Shown: positions 34,872-42,642 of the stretch, piece after piece
Position numbering within the stretch: position 1 is the stretch's first letter
Layout of the letters: each line of letters starts with the position of its first letter
Position numbers and translations under genes: made by a program
NCBI GenBank assembly: GCA_023459875.1
Contig: JAEWRY010000007.1
Coordinates: forward strand, 62,001 to 126,000
Length of the DNA stretch: 64,000 nucleotides
Reading direction: 5' to 3'
Source of the DNA: Bacillota bacterium
GTDB taxonomy: Bacteria; Bacillota; Clostridia; Oscillospirales; Oscillospiraceae
The notes under the pieces: generated by a model
The model's input: the letters and a program-made list of their open reading frames with translations, nothing else
Told to the model about the DNA's origin: nothing
Databases searched by the model: none

Positions 34872-35751
34872 TGGCTTTTACCTTCGGCTTGCGGCCGCGC
34901 TTTTTCGGCAACGTATCCAACGGACTCTTAATCGTTTCATCAATGCCACGTAGGTGGAGATAAAAGGCCGTGGTTTGAATGAAGGTGTGTCCTAAAAGCT
35001 CCTTGATATGGCAGACATCTACGCCGGAATCAAGAAGGTGCGTTGCAAAGCAATGGCGCAGTGTATGGACGGTAAAGGTTCCTGGGAGCTTTGCCATGAT
35101 TCGATATTTGCTGAACGCATCCTGGACAGTGCGTGATGTCATAACACGATTTTTTCTTCCTCTGGAGTAAAACAGGTATCCATCCGGATGGCTGGGCCGG
35201 TACTGCTTCCAGTACTCACGGAGAAGGTCAAGATTTCTCTGGGAGAGTAAGGTGTACCGATCTTTTCCGCCTTTTCCCTGGTGGACAAAAATGCGCATCT
35301 GTTCGCTGTCAATGTCCTGAACTCTCAGATGGGTAACTTCAGACGCACGCAGGCCCGCGCCATATACGGTTTCAAAAATGGCTTTATCCCGCAGATTGTC
35401 GATGACCGAGAAAAATTGGACAATATCCGCTTTGCTCATAATTGAGGGAAGCTCCCGATAAAAGCGGCGTCTGGGAATCATTCGAAGATTGAGATTCCGT
35501 TGTAGTACGGCGCCAAAGATAAACCGCAGAGCGCTGTTGTAGATATTTACACTGCCGGTTGCTTTTCCAAGACTGATCTGGTAGAGCAAAAAATCGCGGA
35601 TCTCCGCTTCCCCCATAGTCTCGATTGAACAATTTTCGTAGTAGCGGAGAAAGAGGCGAAGCGCCCTAATGTATTCGTCCGCAGTATTTGGGGATAGACC
35701 TCGTAGCGCGAACTCTTCATGAGCTCGCTGAAAAACTTCTTCATTTGTCAT
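34864..35751 (-). CDS. Tyrosine recombinase of the IS91-type element
   Basis: A 295-residue XerD-like integrase with an N-terminal SAM-like core-binding domain (about 1-100) and a catalytic domain with the R-H-R-H-Y set: GAGLRASEVTHL (Arg), HTLRHCFATHLL (H-x-x-R), LLGHTFIQTTAFYLH (His and catalytic Tyr). It precedes and overlaps the transposase gene. Such integrases accompany a subgroup of IS91 transposases; their role in transposition is not settled. A hairpin covers its start codon. Confidence 0.92.
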   Translation of the reverse strand: MTNEEVFQRAHEEFALRGLSPNTADEYIRALRLFLRYYENCSIETMGEAEIRDFLLYQISLGKATGSVNIYNSALRFIFGAVLQRNLNLRMIPRRRFYRELPSIMSKADIVQFFSVIDNLRDKAIFETVYGAGLRASEVTHLRVQDIDSEQMRIFVHQGKGGKDRYTLLSQRNLDLLREYWKQYRPSHPDGYLFYSRGRKNRVMTSRTVQDAFSKYRIMAKLPGTFTVHTLRHCFATHLLDSGVDVCHIKELLGHTFIQTTAFYLHLRGIDETIKSPLDTLPKKRGRKPKVKANA

Positions 35752-35782
35752 GGAATCATCTCCTTAAAAGTGATGATTCCAT
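35750..35782 (-). promoter_or_regulatory. Hairpin enclosing the start codon of the recombinase gene
   Basis: ATGGAATCATC and GATGATTCCAT form a perfect 11-bp stem. On the mRNA the AAGGAG site lies in the loop and the spacer plus the first two bases of the AUG lie in the stem. Such structures limit translation of transposon genes from read-through transcripts. Confidence 0.65.
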
Positions 35783-35786
35783 TGTA

Positions 35787-35921
35787 ATGGAGAAAGCAAA
35801 AATCTGCCGCATCTGCAGCAGATTCATTAAAAACGTAGTATCTGACTGGGAAAACCACCGCGTCAGCGGTTTAGTGCTATGTTTAATATGCGAATACATA
35901 ATCCGCGTCCCGCCTTTTTAA
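35787..35921 (+). CDS. Possible 44-residue CxxC...CxxC peptide
   Basis: From ATG 35787 the frame reads MEKAKICRICSRF... and ...LCLICEYIIRVPPF, giving two CxxC pairs about 25 residues apart, a zinc-ribbon-like spacing. There is no clear ribosome binding site, and the stop codon lies inside the following terminator hairpin, so it may be a truncated gene end rather than a functional gene. Confidence 0.25.
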   Translation: MEKAKICRICSRFIKNVVSDWENHRVSGLVLCLICEYIIRVPPF

Positions 35922-35945
35922 AGGCGGGACGCGGCGGTTTTTATA
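35907..35945. terminator. Strong GC-rich hairpin
   Basis: CCGCGTCCCGCC pairs with GGCGGGACGCGG around TTTTTAAA. A T run follows on the plus strand. It separates the IS region from the glycosylase gene and probably terminates the latter on the minus strand. Confidence 0.75.
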
Positions 35946-36762
35946 TGTATGTCTTATTCTTTATTGTCCTCGCGTAGTAAAACATGTACTGCTGAATGAC
36001 GCCGCGAAAGCCTTTGTAGCGCTCCTCTTCGAAGCAGCCGCCGTACTGGCAGTCGATGGTCCTGTTGATCCAGGTGTCCCTGGGGAAGGCGTCCAGACGG
36101 TGGTAGCCGAAGAGCATCACGCACAGCGCGACCTTGGCACCCACGCCCGGAACGGTGAGCAGGGCCGAGAACAGCTCCTCGTCGCCCGCCGATTTAAGCC
36201 CCGCCAGATCGATCTGGCCGCCCGCGGCCATCCTCGCCGCGGCGAGCACATAGGGGGCACGGTAACCCAGGGAGCAGGGCGCCAGGGTATCGATGCTCTG
36301 GGCCGCCAGGACTTCGGCGGAGGGAAAAGCGAAGGCGCCTTCCGGCGCGCCGGGAATGGGGCGGCCGAAGAGAGCGGCCAGGGTCTCCACCGAGCGCTTG
36401 ATGGCGGGGATGTTCTTCCGCTGGGAGATGATGAAGGTGACCAGCATTTCCCACGGGTCCTGCCGCAGGATTTTGATGCCGCTGCCGAAGGAGACGGCTT
36501 TCTGAAGGTAGGGGTCCGACTCCGGCACCGCCGACAGGTACTCGGAATAGTCGGTGTCCGCGTCGAAATAAGGCCGCCAGACCGAGTCATATTCCCCTGG
36601 GGAACAGGAAAACAGGTACTCTTCCGGCCCCTCCCGGGAGATTTCCACCCGCCGCTCGCCGGCGGTTAGGCAGTACCTCCCCTCCCCCGCTTTGTCCAGC
36701 CGGAAGCACTGGCCGCTCATTCTTATCTTTTCCATGTCCATTCCGGGTATCGTCTGAACCAT
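35941..36762 (-). CDS. 8-oxoguanine DNA glycosylase (OGG1-type, HhH-GPD)
   Basis: A 273-residue base-excision repair enzyme. The N-terminal OGG_N domain (GQCFRLDKAGEGRY) is followed by the HhH-GPD core: LVTFIISQRKNIPAIKRSVE (about 108), and LLTVPGVGAKVALCVMLFGY (about 203), where the Lys of GAKVALC matches the catalytic lysine of OGG1 and the Asp of FPRDTWINR the catalytic aspartate. It removes oxidised guanine and nicks at the abasic site. The short N-terminal extension and the absence of a FeS cluster loop fit OGG1 rather than Nth. Monocistronic. Confidence 0.9.
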   Translation of the reverse strand: MVQTIPGMDMEKIRMSGQCFRLDKAGEGRYCLTAGERRVEISREGPEEYLFSCSPGEYDSVWRPYFDADTDYSEYLSAVPESDPYLQKAVSFGSGIKILRQDPWEMLVTFIISQRKNIPAIKRSVETLAALFGRPIPGAPEGAFAFPSAEVLAAQSIDTLAPCSLGYRAPYVLAAARMAAGGQIDLAGLKSAGDEELFSALLTVPGVGAKVALCVMLFGYHRLDAFPRDTWINRTIDCQYGGCFEEERYKGFRGVIQQYMFYYARTIKNKTYI

Positions 36763-37003
36763 AATCCTTCTCCGGTTATTACTTTTGTTTTATCGACCGG
36801 CGGGCAGCAATCCCGCTTAAATGATATCATATCATAAAAAAGCTTTGAAATCATCACCGTCAGACAAAGAACAGCCTATGCCGGCTAAACCCCCGGCCTT
36901 CTATCCGGCATTGTCGTTATTTCCCGTTTTGGCATATAAATAGAATGTACAGGAATGTACAGTAGTTCCCCAAAAAACAATTTTGGAAGAAAGAGCTGTA
37001 GAA

Positions 37004-38176
37004 ATGAATAGTGAACAATTGACTTATTCCAAGTCACTTCCTGACGATATTGATTTAAGCAGTCTGGCTGCCTCCGAGAAGCCTCTGGGGGCCGAAGAAG
37101 ACGGTCTTGCTGCCGCCCCGGCGGCGGGAGTTGTGTTCAGCGCGATCTATTATCCTGATTTCTCGTATCTGGCCACTACCACGAGAATGGGCCTGAGTTA
37201 TATTCCCAACTATAATCTTGTCGGTTCCGTCACCGACGGGTTCCAGACCGTGACCTTCAGTTCGCCCATGGAAAAGATTCCGCGCAATGGGGTCAACAAC
37301 TGGGGAGTCCCCCCCTATACCGAAGACCCCAGCATCCCCGAAACTCTGTTTTCCGGCTATAACACGAACTCAATGACGTGGACTCTCTCCCGTCCGGCCA
37401 AGATTTTTGGACTGGAGCTCATGCCGAACGCCTTCGGAACCTACACCTATAAGGTGGACTTCTATTCCGGCGCTGTGCTCTCCGGAACCATTACCCGCAC
37501 GATCACCGTGCCGGGTCCCCCCCTCGGTCCATCTTATCAGGGCGCCCGCCTGTTCGCCGCGATTGTTGACGACGCCGGCATCGACCGCGTCGTTATCACG
37601 AGCCAGAGCGGAAACACCTTAGGCTTCCTGGTGGCCCAGATCCGCTATCAGGGCTGCGTAAAGCTCTGCAACGTTATCGTCGAGGGCACGAAAGAAAACG
37701 GTACCTCCATTCCCGTGACCTGCTGCGTCAGCGTTCCCGGATTTGAGGTGGTCGATGTGTCCAACAACATCAAAGCAAACATTCTGGACACCTGCTGCGA
37801 TATCCAGGAGGACTTCGTCTGTCCCGAGATCGGCCCCATCGCCGGGGTGAAGACGGCCTCCGTCAAAATTTTCGCCGAACTGCTCATTCCGGTGACACTC
37901 AGGGCGGGCACCACCGGCTGCATGCCCATCGACATCCCTTATACCTGCAAAGAAAGCGTTGTTTTCACGATCTCGAACGTATTTGTTTCCAGCGAGATTA
38001 AAAACTGCAGGGTGATCGGCATTTCCGATCTCACCGGGTATGACTTCCATGTCGTCCCTGTGAGACCCGGCATGCCTCATTGCTGCGTCACGGGCTACGC
38101 CTCCCTCTCCGCCAAGGCCGCGGCATGCGTCATGACCAACAGCGTTGAAGTGTCAAGATGCCCCGGCAGTCATTGA
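37004..38176 (+). CDS. Hypothetical Cys-rich two-domain protein
   Basis: A 390-residue protein with no signal peptide. After a disordered acidic/Ala-rich leader (1-45), residues 48-215 look like a lectin-like jelly roll (GFQTVTFSSPMEK, LSRPAKIFGLELMPN, YKVDFYSGAVLSG), similar in pattern to sorting-linked extracellular domains. Residues 220-390 hold about 14 cysteines with CC pairs (TCCVSVPGF, DTCCDIQEDFVCPE, PHCCVTGY), resembling clostridial spore-coat or exosporium proteins. The start is ATG 37004 with AAAGAG eight bases upstream; a TTG start 21 bases earlier is possible. A spore-surface role is an inference. Confidence 0.6.
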   Translation: MNSEQLTYSKSLPDDIDLSSLAASEKPLGAEEDGLAAAPAAGVVFSAIYYPDFSYLATTTRMGLSYIPNYNLVGSVTDGFQTVTFSSPMEKIPRNGVNNWGVPPYTEDPSIPETLFSGYNTNSMTWTLSRPAKIFGLELMPNAFGTYTYKVDFYSGAVLSGTITRTITVPGPPLGPSYQGARLFAAIVDDAGIDRVVITSQSGNTLGFLVAQIRYQGCVKLCNVIVEGTKENGTSIPVTCCVSVPGFEVVDVSNNIKANILDTCCDIQEDFVCPEIGPIAGVKTASVKIFAELLIPVTLRAGTTGCMPIDIPYTCKESVVFTISNVFVSSEIKNCRVIGISDLTGYDFHVVPVRPGMPHCCVTGYASLSAKAAACVMTNSVEVSRCPGSH

Positions 38177-38257
38177 CTTTTATCTGAGCCGGCCCAAGGT
38201 GTCTCGGTGGTCCGCCCGGCCAGTGGGGTAACCATATTTTCGGATGCGGAAGAAAAC

Positions 38258-38303
38258 CAAAAACGCCTTGCGGGAGGTAAAATCCCCGCAAGGCGCTCTT
38301 TTT
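38258..38303. terminator. Bidirectional terminator
   Basis: CGCCTTGCGGG pairs with CCCGCAAGGCG and is followed by CTCTTTTT; the minus strand also ends in a T run. It lies between the converging Cys-rich and cupin genes. Confidence 0.9.
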
Positions 38304-38308
38304 ATCGG

Positions 38309-38653
38309 CTACTCCCCTTTTATCCTTTTACCGCCGAAGGCATGAATGGATCTTGTTCCGGCCTTCGACCTGCCCCACTGGAGCTTCCCGGCCGGGACGA
38401 ACAGCTCGTCGCCAGCGTTGAGAACGATTTCTCCGTCCTCAAAGCAGGCTGTGTACTGGCCGGACACGATGAGGGTGTACTCGTCGAAATCGTGCCGGTG
38501 CTTTACCGATTCCCTGTCGGAATAGCAGGTCCAGAACGCCATCTGGCCCCCGCCCGGCCCCTCGTAGTAATATCCTTCGATATCCTGCGTGTTCTGCGCG
38601 CTCGCCGGCACCTTGTTTTTCTCGTTCTTCATAAAATCTGGGAATTCCAACAT
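38309..38653 (-). CDS. Cupin domain protein
   Basis: A 114-residue single-domain cupin. Motif 1 is KHRHDFDEYTLIVSGQYT (about 55), with the H-x-H-x(n)-E metal ligands, and motif 2 is AGDELFVPAGKLQWGRS. A conserved Trp/Tyr-rich strand (MAFWTCYSDRES) precedes it. Metal and substrate are unknown. The start is ATG 38653, with GGAGG seven bases upstream; the upstream open frame has no family character. Monocistronic. Confidence 0.82.
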   Translation of the reverse strand: MLEFPDFMKNEKNKVPASAQNTQDIEGYYYEGPGGGQMAFWTCYSDRESVKHRHDFDEYTLIVSGQYTACFEDGEIVLNAGDELFVPAGKLQWGRSKAGTRSIHAFGGKRIKGE

Positions 38654-38668
38654 AAGCATACCTCCGGT

Positions 38669-38725
38669 TATATAAAAGCAACTATTGCGAAATATATCAC
38701 GTTTCGACACAAATTGCAAAACACA
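38669..38725 (+). repeat. Dispersed imperfect repeat, copy 2
   Basis: Matches copy 1 at 31331-31387 in the same orientation (ACGTTTCGA and, at identical spacing, CAAAACA). It lies in the gap between the divergent cupin and Ltp-repeat genes and may contain their promoters. Confidence 0.5.
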
Positions 38726-38739
38726 AGGAGGATTGGGAA

Positions 38740-39455
38740 ATGAACAAGGGACATAGGCAATGCAAGGCTTGCGGAGAAGAGCTGGCTTCAAACGCCAGAT
38801 ACTGTCCGAACTGCGGAACAAAGAGCAGGAATCCGTTTTTTCGGAAATGGTGGTTTTGGGTAGTCACCGCGGTTATTTTGATGGGCGTATTTACGTCATG
38901 TGCAAGCCAAAATACCGGGGCAAGCAGCACGCCCAGCCAGACAGCCGAAAAAGCGGCCGACGCAAAAGTGACAAGCAGCGCCCTTTCTGAGCCGGAACGA
39001 ACAGCCGTCGCAGTTGATAATTCCCCTTCCAGCGGCGCTTCCAACGAAACGCCGGGCCAAAAAAAACGCCGTCGGTTCGGCTCAGTCCTATTTAAGCTTT
39101 ACCGCATTCTCCTATGACGGGTTAATAGAACTGCTGGAATATGAAAAATTCTCTCATGAAGAGGCCGTCTACGGGGCCGATCACTGCAGTGCCGACTGGA
39201 ACGGGCAGGCGCTTAAATCAGCAAATTCCTATTTGGCCTATTCTGCTTTTTCATACGAGGGATTGATCGGCCAATTGGAGTATGAAAAGTTTACAGCGGA
39301 GCAGGCCAAATACGGAGCCGATCACTGCGGCGCCGACTGGAATGAGCAGGCCGCAAAATGCGCGAAATCCTAATTAAGTTCTTTGTCTTTTTCCCGCAGC
39401 AGCTTAATCGAGCAGTTGGAATACGAAGGGTTCTCTCACGCGCAGGCGGTCCGGC
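38740..39455 (+). pseudogene. Frameshifted zinc-ribbon lipoprotein with Ltp repeats
   Basis: The first frame (38740-39117) encodes a zinc ribbon (CKACGEEL, CPNCGTKS), a transmembrane helix and a Ser/Ala-rich linker. At a run of eight A (39059-39066) the coding sense moves to another frame, which carries two Ltp repeats to 39373 (SYLSFTAFSYDGLIELLEYE and YSAFSYEGLIGQLEYEKF, each ending YGADHC-x-ADWN). A third, decayed repeat (SLIEQLEYEGFSHAQAV) lies at about 39400-39455. The intact parent would be a membrane-anchored surface protein. A sequencing error or slippage-dependent expression at A8 is possible; the decayed third repeat argues for real erosion. Confidence 0.75.
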
Positions 39456-39699
39456 GCCGAAGCAAACGGTTTCTAATTCTATCCGGTGATACATACAATA
39501 TATTCCAATTAATCCGTCTTCCTACACCGGCTGCAGTCCCGGCCTGAAGCGGCATTTCCGGGGAAAAACCCGCCGGGGTGAAGTGCAGGCCTGTCTTTGT
39601 CCTGAAATGACGGAGATTCCTTCATCCCCGTCATCTTTCGGAAAATGTGAGGTTTCTTTTCCTTATTTTGAAAATGGTATGGAAAAATTTTGTGCAGTC

Positions 39700-39729
39700 T
39701 TGACAAGAATAGACTGACGGCAGTATAGT
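39700..39729 (+). promoter_or_regulatory. Sigma-A-like promoter of the opp operon
   Basis: TTGACA, an 18-base spacer and TATAGT, giving a leader of about 110 bases before oppA. Confidence 0.7.
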
Positions 39730-39747
39730 AATATTGTTTAGAACATG

Positions 39748-39785
39748 GACGCTCGTCTCGGGCAATGAGGGACGAGCGCCTTTTA
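39748..39785 (+). terminator. Leader hairpin of the opp operon (possible attenuator)
   Basis: CGCTCGTC pairs with GACGAGCG and is followed by CCTTTTAG, about 15-45 bases after the predicted transcription start. No anti-terminator partner was identified. Confidence 0.5.
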
Positions 39786-39848
39786 GCTGACGGGCATACT
39801 GCCTTATCTTGCAAATTTGTGAAAATGAGAGGAGCCGATTAAAAAAAC

Positions 39849-41534
39849 ATGAAAAAGATGAGATCTTTAACCGCCGGTATTCTGGCCCTTGTTCTGGTAC
39901 TGGGCCTCGCCGGCTGCGGCGGCGGAACGGCCAGCACCCCCACGCCCTCCGCCAGTGCCAGCGCAGCTCCCACCGCGGCAGCGGCGAAAACCCTGAACGT
40001 TATGATCGAGGTGGAAGTTGCGAGTCTTGACCCGCAGATTGCCACCGACGGCACCAGCTTTGAAGTGATCGCCGACTTTACCGACGGCCTCATGCAGATG
40101 GACGAGACCGGTAAATCGGTGCCCGCCGTTGCCAAGAGCTGCGACGTGAGCGCGGACGGCCTCACCTACACCTTCCATCTTCGTGAAGACTCCAAGTGGA
40201 GCAACGGCACCCCCGTCACCGCCGACGACTTCGTGTTCGGCTGGCAGCGCGCCGTGGATCCGGCCAACGCTTCCGAATATTCCTACATGCTCAGCGACAT
40301 CGGCCAGGTGAAAAACGCCGCCGAGATCATCGCCGGCGCTAAGCCCGTTACCGACCTGGGCGTAAAGGCCGTGGACGAAAAGACCTTCCAGGTCACACTC
40401 AACGTGCCGGTCTCCTATTTCGAGGGCCTCATGTACTTCCCCACCTTCTATCCCGTGAACCGCGCGTTTTATACCGGCCTTACCGCCGGCACCTTCGGTA
40501 CCAGCCCCAAAACCGTGCTGAGTAACGGCGCCTTCATTCTCGACAGCTACGAGCCCGCGACCCTGGCTTTCAGCCTTGTGAAGAACCCCGACTACTACGA
40601 TGCCGCCAAGGTGAAGCTGGACGGCCTCGACTATCAGGTCATCAAGGACAGCCAGCAGGCTTTCATGAGCTATCAGAACGGCGACCTGGACATCGTGAAG
40701 CTCAGCGGTGATCAGGTGGACCAGGTTTCCGGCGATAAAGAACTCAAAGTGGTGGGCGCAGGCTATATGTGGTATATCACTATGAACGGCCACGATATTC
40801 CCGCCCTGGATAACGCCAATATGCGCCTTGCCATTTCGAACGCCGTGAACCGCGCCTCTATCGTGAAGGACGTGGTGAAGGACGGCTCGGTCGCCACCTA
40901 CACCGCCGTGCCTCCCCAGTTCGCCACCGGACCCGATGGCACTGACTTCAGCGCCGATCAGACCAAGTTCAAAGACGTCTGCGCCGACGACGCCGCCAAG
41001 GCCGCAGAGTATTACGCGAAGGCCAAGAAGGAACTGGGCAAGGACAGCTTTACCTTTGAACTGCTGCTGGAAGACCAGACCGAGACCCAGAACGTAGCCG
41101 CCGTGTTGAAGGAAGAGATCGAGAGCGCCCTGCCCGGCGTCACCCTCAACCTGAAGGTGGAGCCCAAGAAGCAGCGCGTGGAAGACATCCAGAACGGCAA
41201 CTATGAAGTCTGCCTCACCCGCTGGGGACCCGATTACGCCGACCCCATGACCTACCTGGGCATGTGGATCACCGACAACAGCAACAACTACGGCCTGTGG
41301 AGCAGCAAGGATTATGACGCGATCATCGCCGACTGCACCACCGGCAAATATATTACCGACGCCGCCGCCCGCTGGAAGGCGATGTACGACGCCGAGAAGA
41401 TTGTGATGGACGAAGCGGTGATCGCCCCCCTGTACACCAAGGCCGACGCCAATATGATCAAGTCCAACGTCACCGGCATCGAATTCCATCCCGTAGCGCT
41501 CAACCGTGTGTTCAAGAACGCGGACAAGAGCTGA
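39849..41534 (+). CDS. oppA: Peptide ABC transporter substrate-binding lipoprotein
   Basis: A 561-residue extracellular lipoprotein (SBP_bac_5 family) that delivers oligopeptides to the permease. The lipobox LAGC places the acylated Cys at 23, followed by a Ser/Ala/Thr linker. The family opening (VEVASLDPQIATDGTSFEVI), DGLTYTFHLREDSKWSNGTP and VTADDFVFGWQRAVDP are intact. The AGAGGAG site is about 14 bases from the ATG, longer than usual. It is the first gene of the opp operon. GC content and codon use are strongly biased, as in a highly expressed gene. Confidence 0.93.
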   Translation: MKKMRSLTAGILALVLVLGLAGCGGGTASTPTPSASASAAPTAAAAKTLNVMIEVEVASLDPQIATDGTSFEVIADFTDGLMQMDETGKSVPAVAKSCDVSADGLTYTFHLREDSKWSNGTPVTADDFVFGWQRAVDPANASEYSYMLSDIGQVKNAAEIIAGAKPVTDLGVKAVDEKTFQVTLNVPVSYFEGLMYFPTFYPVNRAFYTGLTAGTFGTSPKTVLSNGAFILDSYEPATLAFSLVKNPDYYDAAKVKLDGLDYQVIKDSQQAFMSYQNGDLDIVKLSGDQVDQVSGDKELKVVGAGYMWYITMNGHDIPALDNANMRLAISNAVNRASIVKDVVKDGSVATYTAVPPQFATGPDGTDFSADQTKFKDVCADDAAKAAEYYAKAKKELGKDSFTFELLLEDQTETQNVAAVLKEEIESALPGVTLNLKVEPKKQRVEDIQNGNYEVCLTRWGPDYADPMTYLGMWITDNSNNYGLWSSKDYDAIIADCTTGKYITDAAARWKAMYDAEKIVMDEAVIAPLYTKADANMIKSNVTGIEFHPVALNRVFKNADKS

Positions 41535-41559
41535 CCAGCTCTTACCCAAGACACAGCCT

Positions 41560-41600
41560 GCGCAGCGGCTTTGATTCCTCTCAAGGCCGCTGCGCTTTTT
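41560..41600 (+). terminator. Intercistronic hairpin between oppA and oppB
   Basis: GCGCAGCGGC pairs with GCCGCTGCGC and is followed by TTTTT. It probably terminates part of the transcripts, so that more binding protein than permease is made. Confidence 0.85.
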
Positions 41601-41619
41601 ACAGAAACGAGGGAACACA

Positions 41620-42642
41620 GTGAAACGCTATATTTTCAGGCGGGTGCTGATCTCGGTCTTTACGCTGCTGGCAATTACCCTGGTGCTCTTTGCCCTGCTG
41701 CAGCTCATGCCCGGCTCGCCCTTCAACGATGAAAAACTCAATAACGAGCAGCGCGTCGCGCTCAACGTGAAATACGGCCTGGACAAGCCCCTGTACATAC
41801 AGTTCGGCCGCTATGTGATGAACCTTGTCAAAGGCGACTTTGGCCTGAGTTATAATATCAGCAAAAACACCCCCATCAGCCAGCTTGTCCAAAGCCGACT
41901 GCCCGTGAGCATCAAGATCGGCGGCTTTGCCGTGGGGCTGGGGGCCCTGGTGGGCCTTCTTCTGGGCATCGTCGCGGCGCTCGGCCACGGCACCTGGCTG
42001 GATAACCTGTGTACCGCGATCTCGGTGCTGGGGGTTTCGGTGCCGAGCTATGTGTTTGCTCTGGCGCTGAGCTATACCCTTGGCTTCCGGCTCTCCTGGC
42101 TGCCCATGCTGTACAGTCTCAAATCGCCGGTGATGTCCAGCGTCATGCCCAGCATCGCCCTTTCCATGTTCACGTTAGCCTCCATCGCCCGGTTTACCCG
42201 CAATGAGATGCTGGAGGTGCTGGGCAGCGAGTACATGCTCCTGGCCGAGAGCAAGGGCATCAGCGGGGCCCCCCTCATCGTGCGCCACGCCCTGCGCAAC
42301 ACCCTCATCCCCATCATCACGGTCCTGGCCCCGCTGATCGTGGACCTCATGACCGGCAGTCTGGTGGTGGAAAAGATCTTCTCCATCCCCGGGGTGGGGA
42401 GCCTCCTGGTAACCGCCATCCAGTCCAACGACTACAACGTGGTCATCGCCCTGAGCTTTATCTACAGCGCCATGTACATCGGCATCATGCTGGCGGTGGA
42501 CATCCTGTACGGCGTCATCGACCCCCGGATCCGCCTGTCAAAGGACGGTGGCGAAGGCGGCGCCGCGGGACGTCCCGGTTTTGCGGGTCGCTGGGCAAGA
42601 GTGCTGGGCATTAAGAATCAAAAGGCGGTGAAAAACGTATGA
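41620..42642 (+). CDS. oppB: Peptide ABC transporter permease
   Basis: A 340-residue membrane protein with six transmembrane helices. The opening MKRYIFRRVLISVFTLLAIT and the N-terminal domain QRVALNVKYGLDKPLYIQF are typical of OppB/DppB. The EAA loop is LLAESKGISGAPLIVRHALR. The start is GTG with GAGGGA seven bases upstream. The C-terminus carries an unusual Gly/Ala/Arg-rich tail of about 35 residues. It overlaps oppC by four bases. Confidence 0.93.
   Translation: MKRYIFRRVLISVFTLLAITLVLFALLQLMPGSPFNDEKLNNEQRVALNVKYGLDKPLYIQFGRYVMNLVKGDFGLSYNISKNTPISQLVQSRLPVSIKIGGFAVGLGALVGLLLGIVAALGHGTWLDNLCTAISVLGVSVPSYVFALALSYTLGFRLSWLPMLYSLKSPVMSSVMPSIALSMFTLASIARFTRNEMLEVLGSEYMLLAESKGISGAPLIVRHALRNTLIPIITVLAPLIVDLMTGSLVVEKIFSIPGVGSLLVTAIQSNDYNVVIALSFIYSAMYIGIMLAVDILYGVIDPRIRLSKDGGEGGAAGRPGFAGRWARVLGIKNQKAVKNV

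Larger units (their letters stand above)
33780..35782 (-). mobile_element. IS91-family insertion sequence with tyrosine recombinase
   Basis: Two overlapping minus-strand genes, a tyrosine recombinase followed by a Y1/HUH transposase, form a unit known from IS91-like elements of Firmicutes and Bacteroidetes. IS91 elements move by single-strand rolling-circle-like transfer and make no target duplication, so the ends cannot be read directly; the limits given cover the genes and the leader hairpin only. Confidence 0.75.
39456..39848. other. Non-coding leader region of the opp operon
   Basis: About 390 bases without a gene. The right half contains the opp promoter (39700-39729) and a leader hairpin (39748-39785). 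The left half shows nothing I recognise. Confidence 0.5.

Noticed and set aside
35381..35632. Short frames inside the recombinase gene
   Set aside because: Shadows of the intact tyrosine recombinase in other frames.
39867..41618. 583-codon open frame on the minus strand
   Set aside because: Antisense to oppA with its strong codon bias; the translation is Gly/His/Val-rich with no motif.
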